Below, piece by piece: positions 7,881 through 15,383 of a DNA stretch of 64,000 nt. The notes beneath the pieces are model-generated. The model searched no databases. It had not been told where the DNA came from and saw only the letters and a list, made by a program, of their open reading frames with translations. The translations under genes were made by a program, and so were the position numbers. Position 1 is the first letter of the stretch. Each line of letters starts with the position of its first letter. Origin of the DNA: Hominenteromicrobium mulieris. Its GTDB lineage: Bacteria; Bacillota; Clostridia; Oscillospirales; Acutalibacteraceae. Where the stretch lies: assembly GCA_021029595.1 (NCBI GenBank), contig JAJJOY010000002.1:62001-126000 (forward strand), read 5' to 3'.

Positions 7881-8333
7881 ATGAAACGTATATTAACAAT
7901 TATCTGTTGTTTAACACTTTTACTTGGTATTGTACCTTTCTGTGTATCTGCATCAGAAACAGCATCGCAGAACATGCAAACAGTCGAATACCTTGAAGAC
8001 GGCAGTTATATCGTGACGGAGTTAGAAGTAACACCGGCAGTTGCACGAACGGCAAGATCATATACAAAAAAATCCACCTATTACACGGCAAGCAATACAG
8101 CGGTTTTTGCAGTCTCGTTGACTGGTAATTTTAATTATACGTACAACGTGAGTTGCACTGCTACAAGCCAGAGTGTTTCTGTTTCTATCTACGATAACTC
8201 TGCATCTTATGTTACGAAAACTTCTTCCCGCTCAGGTGCAACCGTATACGGTTCCGGTACAGTTTATTATTTAGGGAAAAACAGAACGCTTTCTTTAAGT
8301 ATCACCTGCGATAAATACGGTAACATTTCTTAA
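7881..8333 (+). CDS. Small secreted protein of unknown role (DUF6147-like)
   Basis: The 150-residue product has a signal peptide (MKRILTIICCLTLLLGIVP, cleavage near VSASE). The mature part is rich in Ser, Thr and Tyr, with a beta-strand pattern such as GNFNYTYNVSCTATSQSVS. It resembles DUF6147-type exported proteins, but I am not sure. AAAGAGG precedes the ATG at 7881, 16 bases after the preceding stop. It is the last gene of the PadR operon and is followed by a terminator. A cell-surface or peptide-like role is possible. Confidence 0.6.
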   Translation: MKRILTIICCLTLLLGIVPFCVSASETASQNMQTVEYLEDGSYIVTELEVTPAVARTARSYTKKSTYYTASNTAVFAVSLTGNFNYTYNVSCTATSQSVSVSIYDNSASYVTKTSSRSGATVYGSGTVYYLGKNRTLSLSITCDKYGNIS

Positions 8334-8366
8334 TTTGCGTACAAGGTTTCACTCAAATCCCATATT

Positions 8367-8410
8367 AAAGGCGGCTGCTTTCAGTTGGAAACAGCCGCCT
8401 TTCTTTTTTA
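8367..8410 (+). terminator. Terminator of the PadR operon
   Basis: AAAGGCGGCTG pairs with CAGCCGCCTTT, followed by CTTTTTT. Confidence 0.85.
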
Positions 8411-8442
8411 ACATTCTCATATCTATAAACACTCAAAGATTA

Positions 8443-8483
8443 CAGCAAAAACCTGCCTATTCTAAAACAGGCAGGTTTTATCT
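8443..8483 (-). terminator. Terminator of the ABC-transporter operon
   Basis: AAAACCTGCCT and AGGCAGGTTTT form a stem with a T-run on the minus strand, just after the ATPase gene stop at 8495. Confidence 0.8.
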
Positions 8484-8494
8484 TGTAGCCTTTA

Positions 8495-9127
8495 TTATTC
8501 CAGCACCCCGCCGTCCATTTCATGCACCGTATCGCACAGTGCCGCGATGTCCTCGTGGTTGTGGCTCGCGAGCAAAATCGTCTTCCCTTGTGCCTTGAGC
8601 TCCAACAGCAGTGCCCGTATATCCTGCACACCGGCGTTATCCAGTCCGTTCATCGGCTCGTCCAAAATGAGGATCTCCGGGTCTTCCATGATTGCCTGCG
8701 CAATACCGAGGCGCTGCCGCATGCCGAGCGAGTATTTTCCCACATGCTTGCGACTTTCGGGGTCAAGCCCCACCGTCTTCAGTACATTCAAAATCTCTTC
8801 CTTGCCGATCTTCCGCCGTATGTTCGCCAAAAAGCGCAGATTCTTGTACCCGCTGTAATTCGGCAGAAAGCCCGGCGCTTCAATAATGGCTCCAATGTCC
8901 TCCGGCATGTCCACGTCACGTCCCACGCGCTTGCCGTTCACGAGGATCACGCCCTCCTCTGGGTGCATCAGACCGCAGATGCACTTAAAAAGCACCGTTT
9001 TGCCGGAGCCGTTGCGCCCCACAATGCCGTGTATCTTTCCCTTTTCAAACGAGATCGATACGTTCTTCAAAACCACTTGGTCGCGAAAACGCTTCACCAC
9101 ATTTTGTACTTCAATACAAGTTTCCAT
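8495..9127 (-). CDS. ABC transporter ATP-binding protein
   Basis: The 210-residue ATPase powers the two permeases encoded just upstream. Walker A is GRNGSGKT (37-44), the signature YSLGMRQR (132-139), Walker B ILILDEP (152-158) and the switch His is H189. It ends soon after the His loop, slightly short for the bacitracin/antibiotic exporter type. The ATG at 9127 has AAGGAG 5 bases upstream; the longer GTG-started frame would swallow this site. It is the last gene of a five-gene operon, 11 bases after the second permease. Confidence 0.93.
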   Translation of the reverse strand: METCIEVQNVVKRFRDQVVLKNVSISFEKGKIHGIVGRNGSGKTVLFKCICGLMHPEEGVILVNGKRVGRDVDMPEDIGAIIEAPGFLPNYSGYKNLRFLANIRRKIGKEEILNVLKTVGLDPESRKHVGKYSLGMRQRLGIAQAIMEDPEILILDEPMNGLDNAGVQDIRALLLELKAQGKTILLASHNHEDIAALCDTVHEMDGGVLE

Positions 9128-9138
9128 AGGAACTCCTT

Positions 9139-9990
9139 TCACACCGATTTCAGCACGTCAATGTTCCGCCTGCGCAGCGTCACCCACGAAGTGACCGACA
9201 AAACCGCAAACAAAGCCAACAGTGCCAACAAAATATACGTAAGGCTCGGGTAAATCGAGCTGCCGTCGTAATCCACACGGGAAAGGTTCACCCACGAGAC
9301 CGGCGAGATATTCACAAACCAATACCACGTCTTATACGTCACCATGTTCCACAGCACGAGCGCCGTGCCGCAGATGCCGCCCGCCGTGCGGGAAATATTC
9401 AGGTTCACGAAGAACATCAGCATACCGAGCACAGTGGCTACCAAGCTCCCGTTCACCACACACCGCAGCACCGCCGGAATTGGGTCAAACCGCGCCGTGA
9501 TGACGCGTGCAAACGGAATGCTGATGCCGTTCTGCCCCGCGGCCGATGTCTGCGAAAACGTAGAAAGCAGCTTGCCCCATTCCGCGCTCCATTCGATATG
9601 CGGCAGCAGCACAAGAACACTTATGAAATACAGCACAATAAAATACAGCACAGACGCCATCACGATATACAGCATTTGCCCGATGAACCATATCCGCCGC
9701 CCGCTCCGCAGCATAATATACGGCTGCTCGTCCTCAATAAACGGCGCATCGCAAAACAGCAGCACCACACCGAGGAACAGCATCATCACCGCACTGCCCT
9801 CGTCCAGCAAAAACGGCAGCAAATACGGCGTGACCTTGTACCCTGTCCGCGTACACAGCTCACCCACCGGCGAAAGCCGTGAGTGCAAATACAAGATCTC
9901 CATCAACAGCAAAATGTACAGCCGCGGGTTCACCGCCCATTTTTTAAAGTTGTGCAGCGCAATCGAAAAGCAAGCGAAAGCCTTACCCAT
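9139..9990 (-). CDS. ABC transporter permease-like membrane protein, second subunit
   Basis: The 283-residue protein has about six membrane segments and no recognised catalytic motif. It starts at the ATG at 9990, with AAGGAG 8 bases upstream, and overlaps the upstream permease gene by 8 bases. It is probably one half of the channel partnered by the ATPase. It resembles the loosely conserved ABC-2-type permeases beside small secreted peptides. Substrate unknown. Confidence 0.7.
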   Translation of the reverse strand: MGKAFACFSIALHNFKKWAVNPRLYILLLMEILYLHSRLSPVGELCTRTGYKVTPYLLPFLLDEGSAVMMLFLGVVLLFCDAPFIEDEQPYIMLRSGRRIWFIGQMLYIVMASVLYFIVLYFISVLVLLPHIEWSAEWGKLLSTFSQTSAAGQNGISIPFARVITARFDPIPAVLRCVVNGSLVATVLGMLMFFVNLNISRTAGGICGTALVLWNMVTYKTWYWFVNISPVSWVNLSRVDYDGSSIYPSLTYILLALLALFAVLSVTSWVTLRRRNIDVLKSV

Positions 9991-10777
9991 TTTCAAGTCT
10001 CCTTCTGCACGAGCGCGTAAATAAAACGAGGAACACCACGCCGAACGCTGCAAAGATTCCGCACGTCACAAGCGTCGTCGTCCCCGCGCCGCCGAACACC
10101 GAAAACCCCTTAGAGAGCATACCGGGGTAAAATTTGCTCGGCATACGCAGCCACATCATCAGTGTGTTCAAAACGTAATACGCCAGCATCGGCGCCGCCA
10201 GTGTCACGAATACGTTCGTGATCTTCGTCGAAAGCCACAGCGCAAATTCCGCAAACGCTCCTGCGCAGCACGCCTTAATGAAAATCACCGCCGCAAAATA
10301 AAGGTACACCCACTCGGAATACCCGATCTCGTCAAATGCGCCCAGCGCCATTTGATTTGCCATTTCCATGTTCACCGCCGGAAATCCCCAAAGCCGTAAG
10401 ATCATCAGATCGAGCCACTCGGAAACCGTGACCACCAGCACCGCCGAGACAAAGCACGCAATGCCTTTTGATACGCCGTATATGCGCTTCGAGCACCGCT
10501 GCGCCGAAAAGCGGATGAATCGGTTCTCCCAGTCCGCGCAGAACAGCGCCGCCCCGGGTATCGCCGCAAACAGCAAATACAAAAGCTGAAAATCAAGGTA
10601 CTGAAAGATACCGTAAATGTAGATCAGGTCATTCTCCGGCGTCATATAAGAAAGCTCATCCATGCCGGTCAAAAACGTCGCGGCCGTCAGCCCCAACGCG
10701 GCAAACACAAACGCTTTCGAGCACACCGTGCGTGCAAGGTCATTTTTCAGAACATTCAAAAACACACGCATATGCAT
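9983..10777 (-). CDS. ABC transporter permease-like membrane protein, first subunit
   Basis: The 264-residue protein has about six hydrophobic segments, separated by a charged loop and ending in a basic tail. Its start at 10777 directly follows the lipoprotein stop (1 base gap), with GGAGAG upstream, so the genes are coupled. With the 283-residue protein it would form the membrane part of an ABC-2-like exporter or resistance system. Confidence 0.7.
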   Translation of the reverse strand: MHMRVFLNVLKNDLARTVCSKAFVFAALGLTAATFLTGMDELSYMTPENDLIYIYGIFQYLDFQLLYLLFAAIPGAALFCADWENRFIRFSAQRCSKRIYGVSKGIACFVSAVLVVTVSEWLDLMILRLWGFPAVNMEMANQMALGAFDEIGYSEWVYLYFAAVIFIKACCAGAFAEFALWLSTKITNVFVTLAAPMLAYYVLNTLMMWLRMPSKFYPGMLSKGFSVFGGAGTTTLVTCGIFAAFGVVFLVLFTRSCRRRLENG

Positions 10778-10778
10778 C

Positions 10779-11885
10779 TCATATCTCTCCGTTCTCGTGT
10801 AAAAGCTCCGTGCCGTCCAGCGCGTTTATCAGAATATACCCGTCCTGCGGCAACATAATCTCTCCCGTACCGGATTTGTCCGGCAGCAAGATTTGATGCG
10901 TAGTCTGAAAATACCAAACTGGGATTAACCGCACGATCCCCGCATCATCCGTCTTGATCGGCGTATATGCCATTTGAATATCGTTGATATAGTAATCTCC
11001 CTCCATAATAATGGAGTTATACTTCTCGTCTACTTTGTCGAGCGCCTCGTCAAGCGTCAGCACGCGCTGCGCGTCGCCCGTCTCCGTCTCCTTTAAAACA
11101 TAAGACACATCAAAGTGCCGAATGCCGTCTTCATCCAACACCGCCGTCAGGTATGTACCCGGTGTAAATACGTTATCGCTGTAACTGCCGCCGTCAAATT
11201 TGCCGAGCGGCAGTCCGTTCACAAGCAAGTCGTACCGGAAAACATAGTGCGGCATCGAGCTCGTATCGATGGTATAGCACACGCTGTCCCCAACCGAAAT
11301 TCCGAGCTCCTCCGCCACTTTCCGTATCTCCCCGTCCGCTTCCGCAATCGTCGCAAAGTCGAGGTCTTCGCCGGTTTTATACAGCTCCAAATTTGATGTA
11401 TCCTGCGTATCACGTGCTGCCGTATAAAGGAATGAGTTACCTCCAACGCATGTCAGATAATCTCCGTTTTCAGTATATATATATTGCTCCATATCTATAT
11501 CAGAGCCTAAACTTTTTGTAACCACGGTGCTTTCATTTTCTTCTATTATAGTTTTGTCCGCGCAAAAAATTGACTTTAATTTCCCAAACTCTACTATCTG
11601 TCCCGTACCTTGCATCTCCGGCAAATTTTCCTGCCGCATCGCTTTAGGCACAGTCACGTCTGCATCCACCACAACGCCTGAAGATAACGTTTTGGTAGTG
11701 TGCGCCGCAGTATTATCGGAATTTTCATTTTCTCTTTTATTGTCACCTTCAAACATTTCTGATGACATGCTCCCCCCATTTACAGAAGATGACATTGAAC
11801 TATCATTCTGTATTTGTTTTGTGCAAGAACACAGTATACAACCCAAGAATAAGAAAGCAAAAATGCTTATTATGTATTTCTTCAT
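10779..11885 (-). CDS. Lipoprotein of an ABC-transporter operon
   Basis: The 368-residue protein has a signal peptide with lipobox LCSC (Cys 21), a Ser/Asn-rich linker to about residue 65, and a folded C-terminal part ending with PVWYF and INALDG stretches that resemble the PepSY/YycI type of fold. It should sit on the outer face of the membrane. It is coupled to the permeases and may be a substrate-binding, sensing or immunity protein. Specific function unknown. Confidence 0.75.
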   Translation of the reverse strand: MKKYIISIFAFLFLGCILCSCTKQIQNDSSMSSSVNGGSMSSEMFEGDNKRENENSDNTAAHTTKTLSSGVVVDADVTVPKAMRQENLPEMQGTGQIVEFGKLKSIFCADKTIIEENESTVVTKSLGSDIDMEQYIYTENGDYLTCVGGNSFLYTAARDTQDTSNLELYKTGEDLDFATIAEADGEIRKVAEELGISVGDSVCYTIDTSSMPHYVFRYDLLVNGLPLGKFDGGSYSDNVFTPGTYLTAVLDEDGIRHFDVSYVLKETETGDAQRVLTLDEALDKVDEKYNSIIMEGDYYINDIQMAYTPIKTDDAGIVRLIPVWYFQTTHQILLPDKSGTGEIMLPQDGYILINALDGTELLHENGEI

Positions 11886-11908
11886 GCTATCTCTCCCTAA
11901 AGTAATTT

Positions 11909-11939
11909 GCGTGGAGACTGCAAAGCAGTCTCCACACGC
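11909..11939. promoter_or_regulatory. Strong hairpin between the secreted-protein gene and the lipoprotein gene
   Basis: GCGTGGAGACTGC pairs with GCAGTCTCCACACGC, with a 3-base loop and a 2-base bulge. There is no T-run. In the 60-base gap it could stabilise the upstream message or lower expression of the transporter genes. Confidence 0.55.
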
Positions 11940-11945
11940 ATAAAT

Positions 11946-12368
11946 TTACGGAACCCAAGTAACGATCAGATCAACATATTCATAAGGATTTGTGTTGTCG
12001 TATTCTATTGCAACCTTATAGTAAGAACCAACACTTGCTTTTCCTGATAAATAATTTATCCATTCGGTAGATGAGGTACCATTATAGGATTTACGCCTAA
12101 GCACCGTCGCCTGTTCACCAGAATCTGTTCGCCCACGAAAATAAACGTACTCATCCCCTTTACTGCTCCAGCCATCACTACCGTACGGGGTGGGTGTCAC
12201 TGCAAATCTACCTGACGCAGTTTTTTTCGCTGAATTTGAGGAAACCGTTGCGCCTTGATAAATACGCGCAATCATTCTTTCCTGCCCATACGCACTCGCA
12301 GACATAGAAAACGCAGAAACCGCCATCAGGCAGGCTGCCATACCGGCTATAAGCCTTTTCTTTAACAT
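11946..12368 (-). CDS. Small secreted protein, possible bacteriocin-like or signal protein
   Basis: The 140-residue product has a clear signal peptide (cleavage near ASAYG, residue 27). The mature part of about 113 residues has no Cys, is rich in Gly, Ser and Tyr, and contains YGSDGWSSKGDEYVYFRGR. It heads the operon with the lipoprotein and ABC genes, as some secreted bacteriocins precede their transporter and immunity genes. No family is recognised with confidence; the bacteriocin idea is inference. AAGGAGG precedes the ATG by 7 bases. Confidence 0.65.
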   Translation of the reverse strand: MLKKRLIAGMAACLMAVSAFSMSASAYGQERMIARIYQGATVSSNSAKKTASGRFAVTPTPYGSDGWSSKGDEYVYFRGRTDSGEQATVLRRKSYNGTSSTEWINYLSGKASVGSYYKVAIEYDNTNPYEYVDLIVTWVP

Positions 12369-12435
12369 ACAATCGCCTCCTTAAATTATGTAGATTTTGC
12401 AAGGAATGTGTCGACCCATCCCTTAATTTATGGTC

Positions 12436-12464
12436 ATAATATCACATAAAATTACAGCTGTCAA
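12436..12464 (-). promoter_or_regulatory. Promoter of the secreted protein-ABC operon
   Basis: On the minus strand TTGACA, 17 bases, TATTAT: close to consensus. Confidence 0.8.
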
Positions 12465-12523
12465 TATAATTTATGAAAAATAGGTAATAGCATTTGCTTA
12501 AATCAATCAAAAATTTACTTTTT

Positions 12524-12538
12524 CATTGCCGGTTTTTG
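12524..12538 (+). repeat. Half copy of the CCGGCAA/TTGCCGG element
   Basis: CATTGCCGGTTTTTG matches the right half of the symmetric terminator element found at 6178. The left arm is missing. Confidence 0.4.
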
Positions 12539-12609
12539 TTTTTCTTTCCTTTCGCTGCTAAACTGAATTAACCCTAACGGGAATTTTTATCTAACAGGAG
12601 AGGTTTACA

Positions 12610-12965
12610 ATGGAAAGAAAAGTCTGCACCATCGGAGAATAGCTGGATGTTTGGTATGAGGTATACGCCGTGCCGGAATATGCCTCGAAAACGCTCGAAA
12701 TCTATCGGGACGCCCGAAAGAGGTTATCGCGGCGTTTCCCGGAAATCGAAAACACACTTCAAAGTGCGCCGGAATTCGCCGCGTATCGCCGCACATGCTG
12801 CGCCATACCTTCGCGACCCGAATGATTGAAAACGACTCGGATGCTAAAAGCCTTGCTCTTATCATCGGTCACTCCAACCCGGCCTTTACGCTCCGCCGGT
12901 ACGTCCACCCGGATCACACATCCCTCTACGAGCAAATGTGCCGTCTTTCAAGCGTACAGCAATAA
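12610..12965 (+). pseudogene. Tyrosine recombinase (integrase) relic
   Basis: The frame begins with AGGAG and ATG at 12610, but stops after 10 codons (TAG at 12640). Beyond the stop the same frame continues as an N-terminal SAM-like domain (LDVWYEVYAVPEYASKTLEI). The middle of the gene is missing, and the C-terminal catalytic part follows in another frame: HMLRHTFATR, then IIGHSNP and RRYVHP, with the His-Arg, His and Tyr residues in place. So it has at least a nonsense codon, a deletion and a frameshift. The product would be inactive. Confidence 0.85.
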
Positions 12966-12987
12966 ACCGGCAACATTGCCGCTTTTT
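12965..12987 (-). terminator. Terminator downstream of the DUF234 ATPase gene
   Basis: CCGGCAAC/ATTGCCGC-type stem of the dispersed family, lying after the leftover parB-like 3' end. Confidence 0.5.
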
Positions 12988-13053
12988 AAAACAGAAAAAC
13001 CTACTCACCACTATCGGCGGGTAGGTTTTACCTTTGCTATCCTCTGCTTTTTA
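12976..13053 (-). repeat. Copy A of the parB-like 3' end plus terminator
   Basis: About 77 bases match 14724-14801 with roughly 85 percent identity by eye. In the active copy these bases encode the last ParB-like residues and the terminator. Here one base is lost, so the frame is shifted. Confidence 0.7.
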
Positions 13054-14502
13054 TGCGTAATGAACGATTTGGTTAAGGGTATAGAGCTGCGTTTCGTTTT
13101 CTGCCGCATGATCGATAATTTTCTTGTCAAATCCGTTTTCAGAAAATAGTGCATAGTGAAACTTGGCTTTTTCTTTCAGCGGAGAAAGCTTTGCCACCGT
13201 GTCACAGTACTCAGAATAAGAAAACGGTACGCCTTTGAATTTACATTCACCCACCAGATATTCCTTTGCCCCTCGGTCAATACAGAGTATGTCAATCTCC
13301 GTCTCTGCTGTCCGCAGTCCGGAAGCCGCTTTCTCGTCTCGTACCGTAGTCTTTCCAAACCAACGTCCCATCTTTGCATAACGGAAAGGCAGCTCGTTTT
13401 TCTTCTGCATTTCACGAACAAATTCCCGGCAAATATCCTCAAAAGTAAAGGAAGCAAACTTGTGGAGAGCCGGTTTTACAACATACTCGTATACGCCGTC
13501 CACATCGCCGTCCTCAAGCTGTGAAAAATTTGCAAAACCAAAGGCATACCAGAAACGGAAGAAGTTATCCGTCAGACGATAGGCTCCTCGACCGGAATTT
13601 GCCTGTTCCTTGGTCTTAGCATCCACGGAAAACTCCCGTTCCACAATACCAAGCTCTATGAGATTTTTCAAGTAAACACTGGTTTTGGAAGTATCCTCCA
13701 CAAGCGACTTTTGACTGATGTCGTTGAGCTTGGTATTGCCCAACGCAACAGCTTCAATGATAGAGTTGTAGATAGGTGTTTCCCGCAGCTCCTGATGCAA
13801 CAAAAACTCCACCTCGCTGTAAAGGATGCAGCCTTTGGTCAGAATATTGCGCTTGATGTTCTCGTCAATGGACAGCCCGGGATTCCATTGGCGCAGATAA
13901 TGTGGGATACCACCAAGAACAGCATAAGCCAGCACCTTATCACGGTCAAAATAATCTGGAAAGAACTTTGCGGCATCATAAAATCCCATTTCCTTCATCT
14001 TGTAGATACCCGTAGCCCTGCCGTAAAGTGGGTTTTTCTCTGCCAGCAATTCCTTTTCGATAAAGCTCATGGCACTGCCGCAAAGGATAATCATTACGTT
14101 GGCATCCCGCAGCTCCGCATCCCAGAGATTTTGAAGAATAGAGGGAATACTCTTGTTACCACGGCACATATACGGAAATTCATCGATCACCAACAACTTT
14201 TTCCGGTCACCGTATGGTAACTCCCGTACCGCACGGAATGCTCTTTCCCAATCGGTAAATTCAGTAATATAGCTTTTTGCAGGAATGTCTTCTCTCAGCA
14301 TCCGAGCAGAAAAGTTACGAAGCTGTACCGGATCAGTCGTTTGCGTGCAGGAAAAGAAAACATGGGGCTTTCCCTTACAGAATTCCCGCAGCGTCTCGGT
14401 TTTTCCTACACGCCGTCTGCCGTACAGCACAATGAGTTGACCGCCATTCTCTGAATATTTGTCATTCAGGAATTTCAATTCTGTCTCTCTCCCGATAAAC
14501 AT
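13051..14502 (-). CDS. Archaeal-type AAA ATPase with DUF234 nuclease-like domain
   Basis: The 483-residue protein starts with MFIGRETELKFL and Walker A GRRRVGKT near residue 28, then Walker B LLVIDEFP near 104, matching the ATPase family common in archaea and Clostridia. A winged-helix region follows (about 225-300). The C-terminal DUF234 region has ETEIDIL and VGECKFK, the acidic-acidic-Lys pattern of PD-(D/E)XK nucleases. GGAGG precedes the ATG. Its role is unknown; defence or mobile-element maintenance are ideas only. It is monocistronic and lies between two parB-like gene ends. Confidence 0.88.
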   Translation of the reverse strand: MFIGRETELKFLNDKYSENGGQLIVLYGRRRVGKTETLREFCKGKPHVFFSCTQTTDPVQLRNFSARMLREDIPAKSYITEFTDWERAFRAVRELPYGDRKKLLVIDEFPYMCRGNKSIPSILQNLWDAELRDANVMIILCGSAMSFIEKELLAEKNPLYGRATGIYKMKEMGFYDAAKFFPDYFDRDKVLAYAVLGGIPHYLRQWNPGLSIDENIKRNILTKGCILYSEVEFLLHQELRETPIYNSIIEAVALGNTKLNDISQKSLVEDTSKTSVYLKNLIELGIVEREFSVDAKTKEQANSGRGAYRLTDNFFRFWYAFGFANFSQLEDGDVDGVYEYVVKPALHKFASFTFEDICREFVREMQKKNELPFRYAKMGRWFGKTTVRDEKAASGLRTAETEIDILCIDRGAKEYLVGECKFKGVPFSYSEYCDTVAKLSPLKEKAKFHYALFSENGFDKKIIDHAAENETQLYTLNQIVHYA

Positions 14503-14555
14503 CGCACACCTCCAAGTAATACAAATTTAGATTTAGTAAATCTTGATTTGATATT

Positions 14556-14584
14556 ATTGTATTCAAAATCAGTGAAAAAATCAA
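14556..14584 (-). promoter_or_regulatory. Promoter of the DUF234 ATPase gene
   Basis: On the minus strand TTGATT, 17 bases, TACAAT. A small palindrome GATTTAGTAAATC (14531-14543) lies just downstream and may be an operator. Confidence 0.6.
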
Positions 14585-14710
14585 GAAATTTTTCAAGATT
14601 TGCATAACAAGTTCATTACCCCTGTATGTTTCCTATTGCCCACGTGTGAAAACTCATTAAGTTCAATAACACGAAATGCAAATAAGTCGCTGCAACAAAT
14701 TTCTCGGAGC

Positions 14711-14735
14711 AAAAGCGGCAATATTGCCGCTTTTT
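14711..14735 (-). terminator. Terminator of the ParB-like gene
   Basis: AAAAGCGGCAAT and ATTGCCGCTTTT form a perfect palindrome with T-runs both ways, 14 bases after the stop at 14749. Confidence 0.7.
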
Positions 14736-14801
14736 AAAATGGAAAAACCTACTCACCACTATTGGCAGGTAGGTTTTTATCTTTGTTGTTCTCTGCTTTT
14801 T
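14724..14801 (-). repeat. Copy B of the parB-like 3' end plus terminator
   Basis: The intact copy of the repeat also seen at 12976-13053. Both copies have the same orientation and bracket the ATPase gene. Confidence 0.7.
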
Positions 14802-15336
14802 CAAAATCCGGCAACATTGCCGCTTTTTGATTTCTCTCTGCGGCAAGGGCACGTGCCTGCACAAACGGCAGCTTACCGCGCATTAAGTGCTGCTTTTCTC
14901 GCCCGGTAAGCTGTTCCGAGAGCTGCTTATAAATGCGCACCGTGCGTTCGGAAACGCCGAGAAGCTGCATCAGCCGCGTCTGTAAACCGCCTTTGATTTC
15001 ACCTGCGTCCTTCATGCCTTTCAGTAGCTTGTAGTAATTCTCATAGAGTTGGAGCCGGATACGCGGACTTTCTGCCGCCTGCTGCCTGCGATGAATTTCC
15101 CGGCGGCGCCGTTCACGAGGATCACGTATCTGCCGTTTGACCTTGTAAACATAGCACGGGATTTTTGTCCAGTGCAGGCATTCCCTCAAATACCAAAACC
15201 GATACGCCCCCAGAAATACACGGTATCGACCGTCTGCTTCAAGTGTCACACCGATGGGATATTGCAGTAACTCCATCACGTCCGGCTTAGAAAGCTTCGA
15301 GTTTTCAACGGCGTGATAGCTTACTTCGCCGGACAT
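14749..15336 (-). CDS. ParB-like nucleoid-occlusion/partition family protein
   Basis: The 195-residue protein has a short ParB-type N-domain (YPIGVTLEADGRYRVFLGAY, residues 27-46, then IPCYVYKV) and a helix-turn-helix in the middle (LLGVSERTVRIYKQLSEQL), followed by the LPFVQARALA stretch typical of ParB/KorB proteins. It is shorter than plasmid ParB proteins and lacks a partner ParA nearby. The start at 15336 has AGGA 5 bases upstream. It is probably a leftover control gene of the decayed mobile element. Confidence 0.7.
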   Translation of the reverse strand: MSGEVSYHAVENSKLSKPDVMELLQYPIGVTLEADGRYRVFLGAYRFWYLRECLHWTKIPCYVYKVKRQIRDPRERRRREIHRRQQAAESPRIRLQLYENYYKLLKGMKDAGEIKGGLQTRLMQLLGVSERTVRIYKQLSEQLTGREKQHLMRGKLPFVQARALAAERNQKAAMLPDFEKAENNKDKNLPANSGE

Positions 15337-15383
15337 GTCAATCCTGTCTGCATCGATGAGATGGCATCTCCATTTTATGCGGT

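Larger units (their letters stand above)
12524..15336. mobile_element. Decayed mobile element
   Basis: The stretch holds a broken tyrosine integrase, an AAA-DUF234 ATPase between two imperfect copies of a parB-like gene end, and a ParB-like gene. Base composition is lower in GC than the flanks. Boundaries are not defined. This is inference from content. Confidence 0.5.
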
